This document shows positions 1 to 13,700 of a DNA stretch of 64,000 nt, piece by piece; within the stretch, counting starts at the first letter, position 1, and each line of letters starts with the position of its first letter. The notes under the pieces are model-generated. The model searched no databases and had not been told where the DNA came from. It saw only the letters and a list, made by a program, of their open reading frames with translations. The translations under genes and the position numbers were made by a program. Source of the stretch: Leguminivora glycinivorella (Eukaryota > Arthropoda > Insecta > Lepidoptera > Tortricidae). The stretch spans positions 8,822,783-8,886,782 of the forward strand of contig NC_062980.1 in NCBI RefSeq assembly GCF_023078275.1, in the 5' to 3' direction.

Positions 1-98
1 ATCGCTGCGTGGACACAACGCGCAGCAACTTCCATTCCATCGCACAGGCAAACTAAAAAGGCCCTAAAATCCCACCCGTTGTCGTACTGTGCAGTTAA

Positions 99-3000
99 TT
101 AAACCTTGTGTGGCCGGTGATGGTCTTCGTCGTCGCTGTGTTCCTCCTGCAGCAGCAGGCTGTCGGGCGGGCCGCGCGGGGGTGCGCGCGCGCTGCCTGA
201 GCGCCGCGACGCGCCCGCGCCGCGGGAGAACATGCGCGACAGTTGTGCGAACTTCTTGCGCGATACTGCGAACATTGGGTTTCGATGAAAGGTACTATAA
301 TTTGAAAATTCGTACTCCGCGGTCCCGGTTTCGAATCCCGGTAAGGGCATTTATTTGTGCGATGAGCTTATTTATATTTGCTTCTGAGTCATGGATGTTT
401 TCTATGTATATAAGTATTTGTATATTAATTTATATATGTATATCGTTATCTGAGTACCTGCAAAACAAGCCTTCTTGAGCTTACCGTGGGACTCAGTCAA
501 TCTGTGTAAGAATGTCCTATAATATTTATTTATTATTATTTATTTATTTATAAATAATGCCTGTGCGTTTCGGATTCATCCAGCAACATATTTTGATAGA
601 GCTGCCAGTTGCCAATATTATTTAAATTAAAATAGACCCTCAAAGAAATAGACTAGACCACTCACATTTTCCCATATTCTTTAGCCGCTCCTTAAAATCT
701 GCTTCGTCATCTGTTTTCGTCTTCCCCTGTTCACTATCCAGCGCCGCCATGAACTCCTGGTTCCACCTGAGCTCAGCCATGAACTCCTCGTTCTGCAGAA
801 ATGTGGCGATTCGGTCGTCGTCCATGTCTAAACTCAGGTCTATCCGCGCGTCAGTGCCAGGCGGTATGCGCAGGAACATGGGCGGTAAAGGCCCAAGCAT
901 TCGCGGTACCCATTTCCGCCGTACGGCTAGCGGTACTGAATCGTCGTCGATGTCTCTGAAATTGAATTTGGAGATGAAGCCAAACTGCAGTTATTTAGTA
1001 AGCTGCGATGTGTAACTACCTAAATACTAAAAAAAAAAAAAAAAAAATGTATTCGATAAATTATTGATCCAGATTCTATTCAATTTCAATACGGTTCGGT
1101 CTAAACGTACTTACCTAAATTAATGCACCGAGGCTAACGCTACTATGTCCAAAAATAAAATGATTAACCGACAGGGAAACCAATACATATTTTTGCATGA
1201 TGGGCGATTTGTCAGGTATGATGATGGATTTATGGACGTGTAGAGATCATTGTTCATCTGACTCGTAACAATCGCGTTCTCTGGTCGCGTTTCTAGTCTC
1301 TAAAATTAATGCAGTTGCAAAACTATGGAAAGGTACCTATTATCAACCAAGTTTGAGTGCAACAGGTAACAGAAAATCCTACAAGTTATCTTCCAATTAA
1401 AAGCCGTTATAAATACATATACCCAAGGAGAGTAAAGAGGTCAAGTCAGTAAGTGCAGGCGGTCCAAACGTCGAATAAATATGGTAATGAAACGATAAGG
1501 AACGCAATTCGAGATATGATTGTTTTAATTGCCATTCCCTAGTACACAATCCACTGTGGGTGTGCACTACATCACATCGGACTGACTCACAGTATGACTC
1601 CCCTGTTCGGCTTGCCAACAATTCGCATAGCGCTTTGTTTTGTTTCTAGGTTCTAGGCTGTTTATATCCTGCAATGGATTGTTAGATATCTGAAACATTG
1701 TCTTGATGTTGGGCGATAATTTTGTAAGTCGGTAACTAGGTAATGATTTAGTGTTTTGTTTTGTGATCAGTTTAGTTCGATTGGCGATTAGGTACTTGAT
1801 TTAGGTGCAATAAATTGCAATACTAATTTACTATTTTGGTATTTAACGTCGAAAAGTTTCGAGGCCAGGTAGGGTAGTATAATGGTAGTATTGTGTTGAG
1901 CAAGAAATATCGAGAACAATATCTTAATTGAAAGTTAGATTAGTTGTTACTTCTTACTACTCTACCTACTTGGTATTGTAGTTTTTAGCTAAGTTGTTTA
2001 CCTATAAGAAGTCACCACTACCATCATTTAATACGTGTCTATGTATTTTACGACCATGTCGAGCCCACAGGTCATGATTAGATAAACTCACTATACCTAC
2101 TGTCGTTGTCGAATACCTATTAATTAAAGTGCAACAGAAAATGCCGGAAAACGCAAAAGTTAACATGAACCGATCAAACAACCTTAAGTCAGTTCTGCAT
2201 AATATCCTCATAATTATTTTAGCATAGAGCTCATAGAAACGGAGGCTAATTGCTAATACTGTTGCCCTAGCCAAGTGCTAATTGTGTCCAACCGCATCAG
2301 TCCCGGCTATGTAACGTTCCTAACGTAACATCATGAATATGATATGAACTTCGAACTCTGAATGAAAGATTTCGCTTGTCATGCTAACCTGTTGCACTAC
2401 TGTAGTATTCCGAAATCTTGACTATTTTGCTAGGATTTTGGTATCTTTTTAAAAATCTAGTCTATTAGGTAACATACGTATTACTGGTTATATAGACGAG
2501 GCAGGTACTAAATTACTTAAAGGTAAATTAATAAAACATACATAATTAATAATGCAGTATTTTAGTCTTTCCAAAATGTTGACTAGTGGTAATATTGACT
2601 TGTGATATTTATCCTATCGACCCATGATTATGTCCGTCTTATGTGTTAACTGTATTTATTATCTCTGCAATATGGTTCATATCGCCACTAATTAACGAAA
2701 TAATTTGGTATGTTGCGAAATATATTAGGTATAAAGATAGATAAGAAAAATTATAGGTATGTAGGTAGCCAAAATTAAAAAAGCGCATACCTATACCTAG
2801 CTTTGGTTCAAGTAATTTATGTTCCTCAAAAAATCTAAAATATTTGACTGGGATGTTGCTTTGCTTATTGAGGGTGTGTGTTCAGGTGAGGGTTTGTTGT
2901 TGTAACTTACACGAGTGCCGTGGTGTCGTTGTCTTCGCCGTTGCGCTGCGGGCGCGGGGCGCGGCGCGGCCTGCGCGGGCTCGCGCCCTCCACCCTCTCC

Positions 3001-3185
3001 ATCTCCAGCCGCAGCCGCTCGTTCTGGTTGTCGGTGCTCATCGCCAGCAGCTGATCGATGGTGGCATCCACGGCGCCCTGGTTCGCGCGCAGCACTGCCT
3101 CGATCACGTCGTCGTCCATGTCCGGGAACATCGTCTTAAAATCCGTCATCGCCTGAGTGAACTCCAGCTGCATCGTGGACGCCAT
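99..3185 (-). CDS. CUEDC1: CUE domain-containing protein 1-like (CUEDC1), 3 exons
   Basis: Join on the minus strand: 3185-2911, 955-666, 265-99; 732 nt, 243 aa plus stop. Exon 1 encodes a CUE domain at about residues 6-50, with FKTMFPDMDDDVIEAVL and GAVDATIDQLL; CUE domains bind ubiquitin. Exon 2 contains a family block reading MLGPLPPMFLRI, then a charged stretch with FLQNEEFMAEL. Exon 3 has SRKKFAQLSRMFSR and an acidic-histidine tail. Splice phases agree (GT+A, T+TA) and donors are GTAAGT and GTGAGT. I chose the ATG at 3185 (MASTMQ); the open frame runs further upstream but only from a GTG. It is shorter than the human protein (about 390 aa as I recall), lacking most of the proline-rich linker. 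The role is not well known; an adaptor in ubiquitin signalling is inferred from the domain. A GC-rich, CpG-rich island (about 2930-3560) covers exon 1 and the likely promoter. Confidence 0.9.
314..548 (+). mobile_element. tRNA-derived SINE, 5'-truncated
   Basis: The sequence begins at a tRNA-like B box (GGTTTCGAATCC-type) and continues through the same body (gatgagc...ctgagtcatggatg...) and tail (gtaagaatgtcctat, then an ATTTATT-rich end) as the SINEs near 18.5, 58.5 and 59.0 kb. The A-box half is missing. It lies in the last intron of the CUEDC1-like gene, about 50 bp from the acceptor of the final exon. Confidence 0.85.
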
Positions 3186-6100
3186 CGCGCCGGCTCGAAC
3201 ACGAGACGTCACGACCGCGCCGGTACAGCTGATGGGTGACGCAGAACTGCCGCAGTGCCGGGTGTCGGCGTGCGCTCAACGGCCATCCTAGCGGCCCGCC
3301 GGAAGCCGCCGGTGCCGGGTTCTTCGCGAATTTCTCGTACTTATTTATGTCTAGCCCTGAGAACGGCGCAGTGTACCGTACGGTACCATTATGTGCAATT
3401 TTCACTTTCGTCGTTTTCAGGTGCGCATTGCGCGTGCGCGAGGGGCGCGGGGCGCGTCAATATATAAATAGAGACGGCACGCGGCGCCGCGTCCCCGCCT
3501 GGCCGAGCCGCGGTGCACTCTGGACGATGCACGGGCGAATCTCGACCCTCCGCGCTGCCGCTTCGCGCATGTGCGAACAATGTTTGTAAATGTTCATTAT
3601 CTCGACCTTTCAACGATGATAAGTGTACCACATAAAGGTGTCAGTTTAACCTTTACCGTGCCGGCACGAATTAAGTAGACAGTTTGGACTTGAGTTTAAG
3701 TAGGCCATAATCATAACTGGAATTAATTCCGAAAGGGCAGTTACCGAACATAGTAAAGTTCGAACACAATATGTCACCATGACCTGCGCGTATATACCGG
3801 GTGTCCTGAAATTAATTGACAATCTTCCCCTTTGTGTAGCAATTTAAGAGTAGTTGTAGGTATTTTACAGCGGTAATCCGCCGTATTACGTTACGTTACG
3901 AGTAGCCGTTTTGACAGGGCTGTTTCTAAATGCGACGGTTCAATGATCAGCCAAATTGTCAGGACGTTCGTTCTTCACTAAGGCGGTCTACGTTTAGCCT
4001 TATCTTATTTACTACTATTAAATTGTACTGCACATAAGGGATGCGATACTTCAGCACGGCGACAGTTCCACACATACGGGAAGTTGGCTACCTATGCAAT
4101 TTTTTTTCTTGCTAATTTTTTTTCTGACTAATGTGTCCTGTCGGTAGTTAACCCCAATAACCGGACATCATAAAACTTACTTATCTGCCTATTATATTAA
4201 AATGTCCGTTAGTTTAGTATTGCTAGGCTATTAAAAGTTATGGAAGCTTAATTTGAATTAATGCATTAAATTGCAGCTATGGTAAAATAATACGTCCGTT
4301 CCCATCGAAAACACCATCTGAGGATGTTGTTCAGGATCCTGTTAGAATTTCTATGCTGACAGTGTTATTATGGCCCATGCCAATAAGAAAAAAAAGAAAA
4401 AAGTGACAGAACGCAACCACCAGTTGGTTCAGGAGTACTTTAATAAAATAGGTGCCTATTTTAATTCAATAAAAAACTAAATTGGCATTTTACGTGTATT
4501 TATTTAAGACTTACATATTTTACATACCGTGAATAATTTAGTACATAGCACACCAATTTACTTAGTAATTTTACAGTTTAGATCTTTTAAGATAGCTACA
4601 TAGTCATTATGCTATACAAACTTCACCACAAAGTAAATACTTTACAAGCGATACCTACATAGTAAGTCAATTTTTTTCTTTTTTAGACTAACAAAAATAA
4701 ACTTCATTTGACCCATCCGAAATTCCTACCTAATAGGGTTAGTAATATTTTTAAAATAGTAGATGGTCCTAGGAAAATAAAATAAGTAAGTACACACAGC
4801 AAAGAATAATACTTAATAGAATTCGTTCTTTTGTACACTTTAGGCCATTGCGAAACTACTTACGATACCTTAGCACAGGTAGTCTACGTAACTCAGCAAA
4901 CCAGAGATTTAAAGCAATCAAAATTGCCCAGTATCTGCTCCTTATGGAACTTATGGCTGCTTATTACAGCGAGGATGGGTACCTAGAATGGTCCGCTGGG
5001 GCCAGTGCCCACCACGGGGCAGGTTCGGCGCCTGTAAGCCTCACCTGGTGATGGGTCAACTTTACCTACACTTTACACCAATTGAGAACATCTTTCTCTG
5101 TTTCTCAAATTACACCTAAATGGGAATAAAAGAGAAAGATGTCCGCAATAAATTTTATAGGACATTCTTACACAGATTGATTGAGTGCTAAGAAAAATCG
5201 TCTAATATGTTTCAAGATCCTTAGTACCTTTGTCCTAGACTTGTCTCTGTGAGTTATAACTGTTTTAGGGCTGAAGCCCTGCCCCGCGGTACTTTCTCAG
5301 TAGTAAACACTTTACAAATGATATCTTGTGATGTAACAAGGACATAAGGCACGACAGCACTGGGACTTTGTAAATAGTTAGGTAATGACTAAAACAGTTG
5401 GTTATTCCCAGTTTTACCACGCCCCGCTAGTTTCAAACGTTATACCACGTCATTCTATTACATACTGGTAATTGTAATTACTAAGATCATATTTTACAGA
5501 AGCTTGTGATTCCTTTAAGAAAATTGATTCAAAATATGTAAATAATATTCACTGTAGGTACAAACGTGGTAACTGGGAATAAGCCTTACAGTTGATTACT
5601 ATACATTTTACCACACCTACACGAGCGCTACCGTCTATGAACCTACTTAGGAACGTCGACATGGTACACGGCACACTTATACATATAGGTAAATTACATT
5701 TCTATTTGGTTAGTATAGTTGGAGCCCGTTGTAGCAGTGATAATGAATATGGACGGTGCTTTGCCGTAGGCATCAATGTATAATAAGTCAAGAAGAGGAA
5801 TAAAATTCAAATAAATATGACGTCTTGTCTTATGTTTCGGCATGAAGGCTCCTACCTCACTGGCAGGAGTGGCAGGTGAAATCAAGGCGAGCGCGCTACG
5901 AGTTCACGGCGCTGCTTAGTTTTTCTATTGTGTGCATTTGTCAGATTAGGTAGGTCTACCTACTAGTTACGTTGTATTGGCACTTATATACATGAATACT
6001 TTAGCCCCTTTCCTGAGATTATTATATATCGATAGCATTAGTAATTGACAATCTGTCCTTTCACGCAAATACACATGTCAAGAGAGGAATGTGATAGAAG

Positions 6101-7701
6101 AAATGCGTTGGGCGAGTTTTCGTTGCTTTCTTTCACGGGAAACATTCTATCCATATTATGAACATACATATTTTTCGATTTTAAAGTTTTATCTACATGT
6201 TTTATTATTATATTATTTAGACATGAAATCTAAGTGAAGGGAATATACATCTACAAAGAAGATCAATATAAAAATAAAATTTTAAAACACAACGGAATGG
6301 CACTAATTTTATTTGAATATGTATTTTGACGCGTAAAGCCAAAAAGTATATAAATTTTTATTAGGATTGAGGTTGCCAAATTTATAATACAGATATTTCG
6401 CGGAGTTAGGTATACATACATATAGGTAATTTTATGACTATTCGTTGCAAATAAAAGAAGCGCTTACACAAATAGACACGAGATAAAGCATATGAAAAAC
6501 ATCTCGTAATAATATCCATTAAGCATTTTGTAAATCCACAAAAAATAAAACTTTCAACCCCCGATTCTAGATACTTTATTTCTATTAGACATAGTATTAG
6601 ATATAGTATTAGACTATTTAGGTAGTTCAATTTATTTATATGTTAGGATGGACAAGCAGGCTTATAAACCGAAGCCATCGGTAAACACTCAAGTCAGAAA
6701 TGAAACCAGAAAAGTAACCAATTCAATAGTTTATTAGGTATTTCTATATCTTAATGTAGACGATGTTGTTTGACCTTTCTGTCCTATCTTTAATAAATTA
6801 AATAATAATTATTACATTTTTTGTTATAATTTTGAGTTTGTTTACAAAATGTTGACGTTTATATTTCTTTTGGATAGTTTTAGAGTGAGTAGATTTTCCT
6901 TGCATTTTAACGGAGTCGTCACATGTCACCGATGAAGTCAGCTTACAAGATAAATAAAAAATGAGAGCCATTTGCATACGCTGTTTTTGTACCGATACAT
7001 CAACTGCTAAGGAAATAGTGCTGACGCGCGACTCAGAGCGAAAGAGAGTCTACATCCCGTGAGATTTCAAAAAGGCTTTTGGTTTTCGGGTGAAATCTGA
7101 CGTAATCGTAAAGCGAACACTGATTTGTCTTATTCCCGTGTTATCGCTCTGAAACCGAAGGTTCTTTAGAAAGCACTTTAGGACACGTGTATCGCAGTAA
7201 AACGTAATCGTTTGCGATGGCTCATTTTAGCGTTATGAGAAAATTGACAGTTATTGATTACATTTTAGTTTTTACACACTTACATACTGCACCTTATGTG
7301 CCTGTCATAAGGTATACAATAGTCACAGAAATAAAACAAGCTCTTGTTTCCCCTTACATCCCGATTTGGTAAATACTTTATAATTATTATACTGTATTGA
7401 ATCAGCTCTTGAGACTCCACTGGTAGTTTTAGTTTGTTCTATTCCATTGAAATAGTTGATTCGCGTTATTAAATAATCTCAATTTTCATTGTACAGATAA
7501 GATAACTTCTATGCTAATACAATTCCATATTAATGTTTCTTCAAACATTACGTTGATTTGTATGAAGTAGTAACTAACCTCCTGTTTGGGATTTAAAAAT
7601 GTATATTTCGGCAACAGAAAAGAGGTACCTGGTACTCGGGTATTCTGTACATATTTGATGAATAATGTGGAGTCTCGAGTGTGGAGCAGGTCCGGTGAGA
7701 T
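3186..7701. other. Intergenic region, no gene recognised
   Basis: This separates the start of the CUEDC1-like gene from the stop of the LAPTM4-like gene. The first ~380 bp are GC- and CpG-rich and probably hold the CUEDC1-like promoter. An ATATATAAATA string near 3462 resembles a TATA box but points to the plus strand. From 3600 to 7690 the DNA is AT-rich with no coding stretch I could tie to a family. A short SINE tail lies near 5137-5192. A 67-codon open frame at 4848-5051 shows no recognisable domain. Confidence 0.6.
5137..5192 (-). mobile_element. SINE tail fragment
   Basis: This contains the reverse complement of the SINE 3' tail (ataggacattcttacacaga...), identical in type to the tails near 18.47, 57.88 and 58.50 kb. 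Only the tail survives. Confidence 0.7.
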
Positions 7702-10700
7702 TCAAACGCGCGCCTGAGCGCCTTGCTGCGGCAGCATCACCACGGTGTCGGCGGGCGGCGCCACGCTCGCTGCGCCGGGCACTGCGCCGGCCACGGCGCC
7801 CGGTGGGGTCGGCGGCTGTGGATTAAGAGCGTTATAACATTTCGGCGTCGGGCGAAATTAGGTATTTTACCCGCCGCGCGAGCCCAATATGCCGACCCTT
7901 TCTAGCACGTCTTATCACTCGCTCGCACTACAATAATGGACAAAACAATCTTGATCCTTTCTATGGAATTTTGATAACAACCACAATCTACTATCTCGAT
8001 ATAAACTTTTGGTTTCTAATAAACATTATTTTGTACGAAAATACGAGAATATAGCGCGAAATAATATCAATTATGTTAAAATTTATTTAAAAAATTAAAG
8101 TAATAATTATAAAAGTAGACCCCATCCCAAATATTTGCTTTTGTTATATGATAAGTATTAGAGTAAAGTATATATTAATATGATGATAAAATAAGACAAA
8201 TACAATTCTAATTACTTCAAGGTGGTGCTCAGGGTCTGATGATGGAGCCAGATGGTGGTCACCAATACTAATGAACAATATGACTATACAACTTCGTGGT
8301 TTACATGTCATTCTAGCATTTTCACCTTCACATTTCAAGAGCATATACCACGAGTATAGGTTTTCGGGTGTGCTGATTTAAAAATTAATGACCGATTTGG
8401 AATCTGACATTGCTGACTGTCACTTTGACACAAAAGTCGTCATGGGTGTCGTAAAATAGGTTTTAGGGGGTGCTGATTCCAAAATTAATGACCAATGTGG
8501 AATCTGACATTGCTGACTGTCACTTTGACGCAAAAGTCGTCATGGGGGTCGTCAAATAGGTTTGCGGGGGTGCTGATTCCAAAATTAATGAACAATGTGG
8601 AATCTGACATTGCTGACTGTCACTTTGACACAAAAGTCGTCATGGGTGTCGTAAAATTGGTTTTAGGGGGTGCTGATTCCAAAATTAATGACCAATGTGG
8701 AATCTAACATTGCTGACTGCCACTTTGACACAGAAGTCATCATGGGTGTCGTAAAATAGGTTTTAGGGGGTGCTGATTCCAAAAATAATGACCAATGTGG
8801 AATCTAACATTGCTGACTGTCACTTTGACACAAAAGTCGTCATGGGTGTCGTCAAATAGGTTTCCGGAGGTGCTGATTTGAAAATTAATGACCGATTTGG
8901 AATCTTGACATTGCTGACTGTCACTTTGACACAAAAGTCGTCATGGGTGTCGTCAAAAAGGTTTCCGGGGGTGCTGATTCCAAAATTAACGACTTTTTGG
9001 AACCTCACAGTGCTAATTGTCATTTTGACACTAAAGGAATCATGGGTGTAGTCAAATACTTTTTAGGGGGTACTGATTCCAAAATTAATGAAATGATTTA
9101 AAAAGTAATGACCGATTTGGAACCTGACATTGCACAGTACCCCTGGAAACCTATTTGATGACACCCATAACGACTTTTATGTCAAAGTGACAGTCAGCAA
9201 TGTCAGATTCCAAATTGATCATTAATATTGAGATCAGTACCCATGAAAACCTATTTGAAGACACCCATGATCACTTTTGTGTCAAAGTGACAGTCAACAG
9301 TGTCAGATTCCAAATTGGTCATTAGTTTTCAAACACCTCCGGATACCTATTTGACGACACCCATGACGACTTTTGTGTCAAGTGACAGTCATCAATGTCA
9401 GATTCCAAATTGGTCACTAATTTTGGAATCAGCACCCCCTAAAACCTATTTTACGACACCCATGACGACTTTTGTGTCAAAGTGACAGTCAGCAATGTCA
9501 GATTGAACATTGGTCAATAATTTTGGAATCAGCACCCCCTAAAACCTATTTTACGACACCCATGACGACTTTTGTGTCAGAGTGACAGTCAGCAATGTCA
9601 GATTGAACATTGGTCATTAATTTTGGAATCAGCACCCCCTAAAACCTATTTTATGACACCCATGACGACTTTTGTGTCAAAGTGACAGTCAGCAATGTCA
9701 GATTCCACATTGGTCATTAATTTTGGAATCAGCACCCCCTAAAACCTATTTTACGGCACCCATGACGACTTTTGTGTCAAAGTGACAGTCAGCAATGTCA
9801 GATTCCAAATTGGTCATTAATTTTGGAATCAGCACCCCCTAAAACCTATTTTACGACACCCATGACGACTTTTGTGTCAGAGTGACAGTCAGCAATGTCA
9901 GATTGAACATTGGTCATTAATTTTGGAATCAGCACCTCCTAAAACCTATTTTACGACACCCATGACGACTTTTGTGTCAAAGTGACAGTCAGCAATGTCA
10001 GATTCCACATTGGTCATTAATTTTGGAATCAGCACCCCCTAAAACCTATTTTACGACACCCATGACGACTTTTGTGTCAAAGTGACAGTCAGCAATGTCA
10101 GATTCCAAATTGGTCATTCATTTTGTAATCAGCACCAACACCCAGTAGTGTCAGATTACAAAGTAAAATCAAGTAATCGTGTAATCCGGAATCGATTACG
10201 ATTTCCCCATCTCTGGGTTTAGTTATATGGTTCATTGGTACTGGTGACCACCATCTGGCTCCATCATCAGACCCTGAGTACCACCTCTTGTCAAAGGTCT
10301 TGTTGAGACGAACCCAACGAGCCTAAACACGAAGTCGTTTACTTACATGGTTCACTGGTACTGGTGACCACCTTCTGGCTCCATCATCAGATCCCGAGTA
10401 CCATCTTGATGTGTCTTATCATCTTGACCGTATTGTAATTTTCACATTTTTATCATCACAATGTTGTAATACTTTAACATTCAAACATAACAAAGTATTA
10501 CAAAAGCAAATATTTACGGATCTAGGATCAAATTCGTTGGTCGCTGTTTACACACACACAATGCGAGGATAGCCCGTGTATAAACAAGGCGTCCGACCCA
10601 CACAACGATAAATATTCTCGACGTTTGCGATGAAAACTCGGAGACCAAAGCGACATACGTCTTACCTCCTCGAGCTCCGGCGCGGCACTGAAATCGCAGG

Positions 10701-13700
10701 CGTCCGTCGCCGGTAAAATAGCGACAGGAAGGCTAGTTTTCAAAAAATTGGCAAAAAATCATGATAAAATATTATAACGACAAATGGATAACAGCAGTTT
10801 AAGCACATTGTGCAGATTATTTATATACTAAAATAACTTCGATAACATGTAGATTTTCGGAGAAATGATCACTTGTTTCGATGTATTTTCAAGACAAAAT
10901 TGAGTTCGTTTTACTTTCAATTTCTCAATTTCAAAGGATTAAATGATAAATATTGTTTAATGGGCCTAAAGTACAAGATATTAGGAATTTAAATTTACCG
11001 CATTTATGAGAGTGAGCTTATCAAATTGTACATAATAAGAGCTCCGAAATCTGTGCTTCGCGCGGTTTTTCCTAAACGAGCATCAGAAAAAAAATCATTA
11101 CTAATTGAAAACGCTTTTTCATCCATATGTTTTTTAATGAACCGACAGTTAATTAGATTTTCTAACTGAAACAAGTACTTTAACTGTCTTTTAGTATGAG
11201 TAAAGTGTACAATTTTGCCGATAAATATTGTACATTTTACAATATATCGCCTTTTTTTGTCATAGCGCTCTTAAAATGCTGGTCAGTGCATGTACAAATG
11301 AATGGTAAAGAAGCCAACACTTGTACTATGTAAAGAATGAAGCAGTATTACGATCTAAGATTGATTACAGCAAGGTCAGCATAACGGTAGCAGCACGCTA
11401 TGCTATGTCTACGGTCACACCGCTTCCTCATAGTCCGGCATCAGGCTGGAGTAGTCAGGTTGCTAGTCTTCCCTGAGAGGAGTGAGGTAGTGAGTGTAGT
11501 GATATGAACTAACCGTGGTGACAGCGGGGTCAACCTGGGCTATAAGCATCGCGGCGTGGTACAATGGCGGCGTGGTCTGCTTTAACGCCTCCTCGTAGTC
11601 TGACAGCAGGCTATAGTTCTCTGCTTGTGGCGGTGAGCCATTAGATCACGGAGTAAGGCAGATACTAACCGTGGTGACAGCGGGATCAGCGTGCGCCATG
11701 AGCGTCGCGGCGCGGTACGACGGCGGCGGGGTCTGTTTCACGGCCTCCTCGTAGTCCGGCAGCAGGCTGGAGTAGTCAGGCTGCGGCGGCGGCGCGGTGT
11801 ACGGCGGGGCGGCCAGGGTCTCCCCGGAGATCACGAACGGAGTGAGGCTGTGGAGCGCGTGCGCGCGCATCGTCAGGTACTTGTAGCAACGCCACACCAT
11901 GCTGATGCAGTAACCCTGTCGACAAAAGTAATATTTTATATGTGATACAGTCAAACAAAGACTTAGAGAATAAAAAGATTATATTTATCGACGAAGGGAA
12001 CAAAAACCAGTGGGCTTGCTCGCTTTTTCTTTAGTGTATGGTATCTATTTCTGTTTATTTGATTATATTTCTTACTTAATGCATCTTAGGTTTGCCTTTT
12101 TAATATAATCGCTTATCAGTTTTTTGTTAACCTACTTTAGTGTCCCACTGCGGGGCAAAGGTCTTCCCTCGTTTTCTCCACTCAACACTGTCATCGGCAT
12201 TTTCTCACCATTTAGGATAGAATGCGTCTAAAGGTAGGTTGCACCAAACCGTATGTTACCGAATTTAGCGTTCGTACATTTTTTAAGGGAATTTGATCTT
12301 GATGTGTTAACTGTGGTTGATGCAGCTGGCCCTAAGTCTTCTCCGCGACCAGCCGGTGGATTGAGTACAGGACCCGGTCGTCCTGTGCGCGGACACACAG
12401 CTACCCTACCTTCAGCAGCACGGCCAGCAGGAACACGGACAGCACCACCAGCGCGAGCGCGGGCGCCGGCAGCGCGAGGAGCTGCTCGCGCCACGGCACG
12501 CGCTTCGTCTCCGCGACCAGCCGGTGGATCGAGCGCAGGTAGTACAGGTAACCGGTTGCTGTCAATCTGTACAGAAACACCAAGATATAAAAAAAAAACT
12601 CGCAAACATTTCATCATTCTTACGTCAATCAAATGATTATGGCATATAACGAACCGTGATAACCAAAGTGCGGAAATTCAGGGCATCTTTCTTTTTAACC
12701 GCCTTCCAAATCTCAAAGGACGGGGTTCTCAATTCGTCTGTTTTTTTTTTTTTATGTTTGTTCCTCGATATCTCCGTCGTTACTGAACCGATTTTGAAAA
12801 ATTTTTTTTTTGATTGAATGTATATGCATACAAATTGGTCCCATTTTTCTCAGAACCCAGTTCTGATGATGGGATCCTGGAGAAATCGAGGGAACTCCTC
12901 AAATCTGAAAGGCATACATATGGTGATTTTTGTGTTTTTAAAGGAACAGCATGCATTTACGTACGGAACAGTGACATTTGGTGCAGTGGAACTCCTGATG
13001 TTGGTCAGAATGGAACTCCTCAAATCTGAACGGCACACTTATAGTGACTTTGGTATTTTTATAAGAACAGCATGCACTTACGTCCAGAACAGTGACATTT
13101 GGTGCAGTGGAACTGTTCATGATGGTCAGAACGGAACTCCTCAAATCTGAACGGCACACTTATAGTGACTTTGGTATTTTTATAAGAACAGCATGCACTT
13201 ACGTCCAGAACAGTGACATTTCGTGCAGTGGAACTGCTGATGAAGAGTGAGCCGCCCCTGGTTAGAGTTCCGTTCTGATAATCATTCTCATCTGTAAGTA
13301 GGTACTTCAGAATCATCCAAATTTCAAAATTGGTTCAGAAATGACGGAGATATCGAATAACAAACATTAAAAATATACAGACGAATTGATAACATAATCC
13401 AACATTTCAAAGTATTTATCACCAGAACCCCAAAGGAAGGCGGTTTTTTTTCTTAAAAATTATGTCATTATAATTACTCTTTAATATGAGTCAAAGAGAA
13501 AACGCATAATTAGACCACAATAAGACGTCTGGCTAATAATGAGACTATTTAAAATATACATCAATAATGCTAATGATGTTTAAAATTTCGTTAACATATT
13601 TAAGTAGCTGGGTCTTTCCTCATCGGGCTGAATTGTCCCATTATACTTATGACCACTATTACCGTTGACTAACCGTACATTATCTTCCTATTTGTTTTTA

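Noticed and set aside
3455..3475. TATA box for the CUEDC1-like gene
   Set aside because: The ATATATAAATA string is in the plus orientation while the gene is on the minus strand. The CpG-rich setting suggests a TATA-less promoter.
3236..3589. 117-codon frame in the GC-rich CUEDC1-like promoter
   Set aside because: GC-rich DNA has few stops. It overlaps the 5' region of the minus-strand gene and encodes a low-complexity Arg/Ala peptide.
4848..5051. 67-codon frame with a good start
   Set aside because: No recognisable domain, no splice partner and no nearby family match; composition is ordinary intergenic.
8495..9485. Several 60-70 codon frames in both directions
   Set aside because: They fall in the 100-bp satellite and repeat the same peptide; this is not a gene.
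12253..12636. 127-codon plus-strand and 134-codon minus-strand frames
   Set aside because: They are shadows of exon 4 of the LAPTM4-like gene in a GC-rich stretch. The true frame gives the membrane segment with matching splice phases.
12818..13316. Frames such as MYMHTNWSHFSQNP on both strands, repeated near 29.0 and 63.1 kb
   Set aside because: These are by-products of the 121-bp repeat element, present in three dispersed copies with stops at varying places.
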